Assembly (NCBI GenBank): GCA_945874855.1
Contig: CAMCIP010000022.1
Coordinates: forward strand, 1 to 16,482
Direction: 5' to 3'
Source of the DNA: Brevundimonas vancanneytii
GTDB lineage: Bacteria; Pseudomonadota; Alphaproteobacteria; Caulobacterales; Caulobacteraceae
DNA length: 16,482 nt
Under the pieces are notes generated by a model. That model saw nothing but the letters and a program-made list of their open reading frames with translations. It was not told the origin of the DNA and did not search any database. Positions 13,745 through 16,482 of the stretch are shown one piece after another. Within the stretch, counting starts at the first letter, position 1. Every line of letters starts with the position of its first letter. The position numbers were made by a program, and so were the translations under genes.

Positions 13745-15103
13745 ATGCGAGTGACGGGTTTCTTGACGGCCGCGGCGATGTCCGCAGGTCTGGCCTCCAC
13801 CGCCATGGCGCAGGGCGCGCCGCGGCAGGACCCGCCGCCCGCGCAGAATGCGACGGCCGCAGGGTCCATCGGCCCCCAGGCGTCGCGTCGCGCGCCGCGC
13901 CTGATCGAGCGCACCGACTTCCAGATCGCCGACGGCGTCGTGGCCACGGTCAACGATCAGATCATCACCGGCTTTGACCTGCGTCAGCGCATTCTGCTGG
14001 TCGTCGCCATGAGCGAGGTCCAGCCGACCGAGGAGGATCTGCCGCAGCTGCAGCTGGAGGCGCTGGAGGCGCTGATCGAGGATCGGCTGAAGACCCAGGA
14101 GATCGCGCGGTTTCCCGACCTCAAGGTGACGGACGAGGAGATCAATGCCGAGATCGCGGCGATGGCGCAGGAAGTGCGGGCCACGCCGGAATCCTACATC
14201 AGCCTGCTGGGCCAGGCCGGAATCCTGGAGCGGACGATCCGGGACCAGGTCCGCATCTCGATCGCCTGGCGGCGGCTGGTCGGCGGCCGGTTCGGCAGTC
14301 GCTCGCGCGTCTCCACGGCCCAGGTCGACGCGGCCATGCGCCAGGTGGCCGACGCCGCCACCAAGGAACAGTATCTGATCGGTGAGATCTATCTCGAGGC
14401 CGCACAGACCCAGGGCGGCATGCAGGGCGCCGTCAACCGTGCCGAGCAGCTGATCCGGCAGATGCTCCAGGGCGCGCCCTTCCAGTCGGTGGCGCAGAAT
14501 TTCTCGGACGCGCCTTCGGCCGTGCGCGGCGGCGACGCCGGCTGGGTGATCGAGGGCACCCTGCCCGCACCGCTTCAGGAGGCGATGGAGAACCTTCAGC
14601 CGGGCGACCTGTCGAACCCCGTCGTCGTCGATGGCGGGGTCTATATCCTGTACATGCGCGACAAGCGCCAGGGCTCGGCCACCCAGCTGGTCAGCCTGCG
14701 CCAGATCATGGTCGAGCTGCCGGAGTCCGCCTCGCCGGACCAGGTGGCCGCGGCCGGGGCGCGCCTGACGGCGCTGCAGCCCCAGCTGACATGCGACAAC
14801 ATGCTGACCCGGGCGACGTCCGAGGCCGGTCTTCTGGGGTCGGACCTCGGCGAGGGCGATGTGCAGAGCATCATCCCGCAGTTCCAGGACGCCGCCCGCA
14901 ATGCGGCCCCGGGGTCGGTGGTGGGTCCAATACGGACGCAGCTGGGGGTCCATCTGGTGGGCGTCTGCGGTCGCCGCGCCGGCGCGGCCGAACTGCCCGC
15001 CCGCCAGGACATCGAGAACCGCCTGCAACGTCAGCAGCTGGGCATGCTGGAGCGGCGCTATCTGCGCGACCTGCGCGCGGACGCCCTCATCGAGACCAAG
15101 TGA
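13745..15103 (+). CDS. surA: Periplasmic chaperone / peptidyl-prolyl isomerase SurA
   Basis: A 452-residue periplasmic chaperone for outer-membrane proteins. The signal peptide MRVTGFLTAAAMSAGLASTA ends at MAQ (cleavage after Ala22). The SurA N-terminal chaperone domain covers about 55-200 (IADGVVATVNDQIITGFDLR, ALEALIEDRLKTQEI). A parvulin domain at about 208-308 carries NFSDAPSAVRGGDAGWV and PVVVDGGVYILYM. A second, degenerate parvulin-like region at about 315-412 keeps LGSDLGEG and GPIRTQLGVHLVGVCGR, with cysteines 350 and 408. The ATG at 13745 has AGGA six bases upstream and is preferred over the ATG at 13721, which would spoil the signal peptide. It lies 72 bases after lptD, as in E. coli. 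Its stop overlaps the pdxA start. Confidence 0.92.
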   Translation: MRVTGFLTAAAMSAGLASTAMAQGAPRQDPPPAQNATAAGSIGPQASRRAPRLIERTDFQIADGVVATVNDQIITGFDLRQRILLVVAMSEVQPTEEDLPQLQLEALEALIEDRLKTQEIARFPDLKVTDEEINAEIAAMAQEVRATPESYISLLGQAGILERTIRDQVRISIAWRRLVGGRFGSRSRVSTAQVDAAMRQVADAATKEQYLIGEIYLEAAQTQGGMQGAVNRAEQLIRQMLQGAPFQSVAQNFSDAPSAVRGGDAGWVIEGTLPAPLQEAMENLQPGDLSNPVVVDGGVYILYMRDKRQGSATQLVSLRQIMVELPESASPDQVAAAGARLTALQPQLTCDNMLTRATSEAGLLGSDLGEGDVQSIIPQFQDAARNAAPGSVVGPIRTQLGVHLVGVCGRRAGAAELPARQDIENRLQRQQLGMLERRYLRDLRADALIETK

Positions 15104-16095
15104 CCGCGCCTCTGGCCCTGTCGCTGGGGGAACCGGCGGGCATAGGGCCGGAGATCGTGGCGAAGGCGTGGACGGCACTGCGCGAGACCGGGCCCGCCTT
15201 CGTCGTGGTCGGCGACGCCGATCTGGTGGCAAGCAGGGGCGAGCCCGTGGTTCGGGTCACCGACCCGGCCGAGGCCCCCGCCGTCTTCGGCCGCGCCATC
15301 CCGGCGATCCACAGCCCCACGGCCGGCGCCGTGACCCCCGGCCGCCCTGACCCGGTCAATGCGATCTGCGTGGCCGACTGGATCAGTCTGGCGGTCGATC
15401 TGGCCATGGACGGCAAGGCGTCGGGCGTGGTGACCGCGCCGATCGCCAAGGCGCCCCTCTATGCCTCCGGCTTTCGCTTCCCCGGCCATACGGAGTTCAT
15501 CGCCGAACTGACCGGGGACCTGCCGTATCGCGGCACGCGGGGGCCGGTGATGATGCTGACGGCGCGGGACCTGCGCGTCGCCCTGGTGACGATCCACGCG
15601 CCCCTGAGCCAGGTGCCCGAACTGGTGACCCGGGAGCGGGTGATCCGCACCGCCCGGGTGACGCACGAGGCCCTGCGGCGCGATTTCGGCATCGACCGCC
15701 CCCGCCTGGCCCTGGCCGCGCTGAACCCCCATGCGGGCGAAGGCGGGGCGATCGGGCTGGAGGAGATCGAGGTGTTGCGCCCGGCCGCGGCCGCCCTGCG
15801 CGCCGAGGGCATCGGGATCACCGACCCCCTGCCCGCCGACACGATGTTCCATCCGGACGCCCGCGCCACCTATGACGCCGCCGTCTGCCTGTACCACGAC
15901 CAGGCCCTGATCCCGATCAAGACGATCGACTTCTGGGGCGGGGTCAATGTGACCCTGGGCCTGCCGGTCGTGCGCACCTCGCCCGATCACGGGACCGGGT
16001 TCGAGATCGCCGGCACGGGGGTGGCGCGCGCCGACAGCCTGATTGCGGCGATCCGGCTGGCGGCTTCCATGGCGGCCCGACGGGGCGGGCATTGA
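15100..16095 (+). CDS. pdxA: 4-hydroxythreonine-4-phosphate dehydrogenase PdxA
   Basis: A 331-residue enzyme of the DXP-dependent vitamin B6 pathway. It oxidises 4-phosphohydroxy-L-threonine with NAD, and the product reacts with deoxyxylulose phosphate through PdxJ. The N-terminal SLGEPAGIGPEI (8-19) is the family start. Other landmarks are TAPIAKAPL (112-120), PGHTEF (128-133, substrate contacts), the metal-binding histidines His166 (IHAPL), His211 (NPHAGEGG) and His266 (YHDQ), and TSPDHGTGFEIAG (293-305). The start is a GTG that overlaps the surA stop as GTGA. The stop in turn overlaps the rsmA start as TTGA. The length is normal. Coupling of B6 synthesis to surA and rsmA is the same gene order as in E. 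coli. Confidence 0.96.
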   Translation: MTAPLALSLGEPAGIGPEIVAKAWTALRETGPAFVVVGDADLVASRGEPVVRVTDPAEAPAVFGRAIPAIHSPTAGAVTPGRPDPVNAICVADWISLAVDLAMDGKASGVVTAPIAKAPLYASGFRFPGHTEFIAELTGDLPYRGTRGPVMMLTARDLRVALVTIHAPLSQVPELVTRERVIRTARVTHEALRRDFGIDRPRLALAALNPHAGEGGAIGLEEIEVLRPAAAALRAEGIGITDPLPADTMFHPDARATYDAAVCLYHDQALIPIKTIDFWGGVNVTLGLPVVRTSPDHGTGFEIAGTGVARADSLIAAIRLAASMAARRGGH

Positions 16096-16482
16096 GCGCA
16101 CCCCTGCCCTCGCTGCGCGACCAGCTGGACGCCCATGGCCTGACGGCGAAGAAGTCGTTCGGACAGCATTTCCTGCTGGACCTGAACGTGACCCGCAAGA
16201 TCGTGCGGCTGGCAGGGCCGTTCGAGGGACGCAGCGTCATCGAGGTGGGCCCGGGGCCGGGCGGGCTGACCCGGGCGCTGCTGGAGAGCGACGCGGGCCG
16301 GGTGGTGCTGGTCGAGAAGGACCCGCGTTTCGTGCCCCTGCTGCAGGAACTCGACGACGGGGCGGGGCGGCTGGTCATCGTCCAGGCCGATGCGCTGAAG
16401 GTCGAGGAGCGGACCCTGGTCGAGGGGCCGGCCCATCTGGTGTCGAACCTGCCCTATAACGTCGGCACGCCGCTGCTGATCA
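16092..16482 (+). CDS. rsmA: 16S rRNA dimethyladenosine transferase RsmA/KsgA, 3' truncated by window end
   Basis: The first 130 residues of RsmA, which dimethylates two adjacent adenosines near the 3' end of 16S rRNA during small-subunit assembly, using S-adenosylmethionine. Visible motifs are KKSFGQHFLLDLNV (20-33), the SAM-binding motif I VIEVGPGPGGLTRALL (49-64), VVLVEKDPRF (71-80, ribose-binding acid), QADAL (98-102), and the catalytic SNLPYNVGTPLLI (118-130). The start is a TTG overlapping the pdxA stop (TTGA); no other start in frame gives a normal N terminus. The gene continues past the window and the remaining part of the methyltransferase and its C-terminal domain are not visible. 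Confidence 0.93.
   Translation, partial: MSAPLPSLRDQLDAHGLTAKKSFGQHFLLDLNVTRKIVRLAGPFEGRSVIEVGPGPGGLTRALLESDAGRVVLVEKDPRFVPLLQELDDGAGRLVIVQADALKVEERTLVEGPAHLVSNLPYNVGTPLLI

Noticed and set aside
13616..15232. A 538-codon open frame opposite surA and the start of pdxA
   Set aside because: Low-complexity Arg/Leu/Gly composition, no domain, and fully covered by firmly assigned sense genes.

Overview
The window is GC-rich, gene-dense chromosomal DNA from a Gram-negative bacterium. The LPS-export genes lptF, lptG and lptD, the surA-pdxA-rsmA order, an alphaproteobacterial-type LptD and the codon use suggest an alphaproteobacterium of the Caulobacterales, perhaps close to Brevundimonas. That placement is inference from gene order and style; no rRNA or other marker is present. 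I see no tRNA, rRNA, CRISPR array, insertion sequence or phage gene. No gene-free stretch exceeds about 155 bases.

Left part (1-4500). A DUF2214 membrane protein and a large unrecognised four-helix membrane protein lie on the + strand. They converge on a minus-strand cluster that reads rarA (replication-associated AAA+ ATPase), a small four-helix membrane protein of unknown role, and an RluA-type pseudouridine synthase. A GC-rich palindrome sits at the point of convergence and encodes the last residues of the pseudouridine synthase.

Middle part (4500-7320). A small lipoprotein and a VOC/PhnB-like protein lie on the + strand. Opposite them is a minus-strand operon of holC (DNA polymerase III chi subunit) followed by three tandem, diverged I78-family (potato inhibitor I-78-like) lipoproteins. 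All three share an unusual CxxC motif. The first of the three has no ATG, GTG or TTG start at a sensible place and seems to begin at a CTG that overlaps the holC stop codon. A lower-GC secreted orphan gene lies between pepA and holC, which are directly adjacent in E. coli and many proteobacteria.

Right part (7318-16482). pepA (leucyl aminopeptidase) on the minus strand is divergent from an outer-membrane biogenesis operon on the + strand: lptF-lptG-lptD-surA-pdxA-rsmA. LptF and LptG are the inner-membrane permease of the LPS exporter, LptD is the outer-membrane LPS translocon, and SurA is the periplasmic chaperone that LptD-type barrels need. pdxA (vitamin B6 synthesis) and rsmA (16S rRNA dimethylation, cut by the window end) follow with overlapping stop/start codons. 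The arrangement joins what in E. coli are two separate loci: pepA-holC with divergent lptFG, and lptD-surA-pdxA-rsmA.

Most of the window is conserved housekeeping DNA. The parts that look least described are the CxxC I78 lipoprotein trio with its CTG start, the low-GC orphan, and the two membrane proteins of unknown function.
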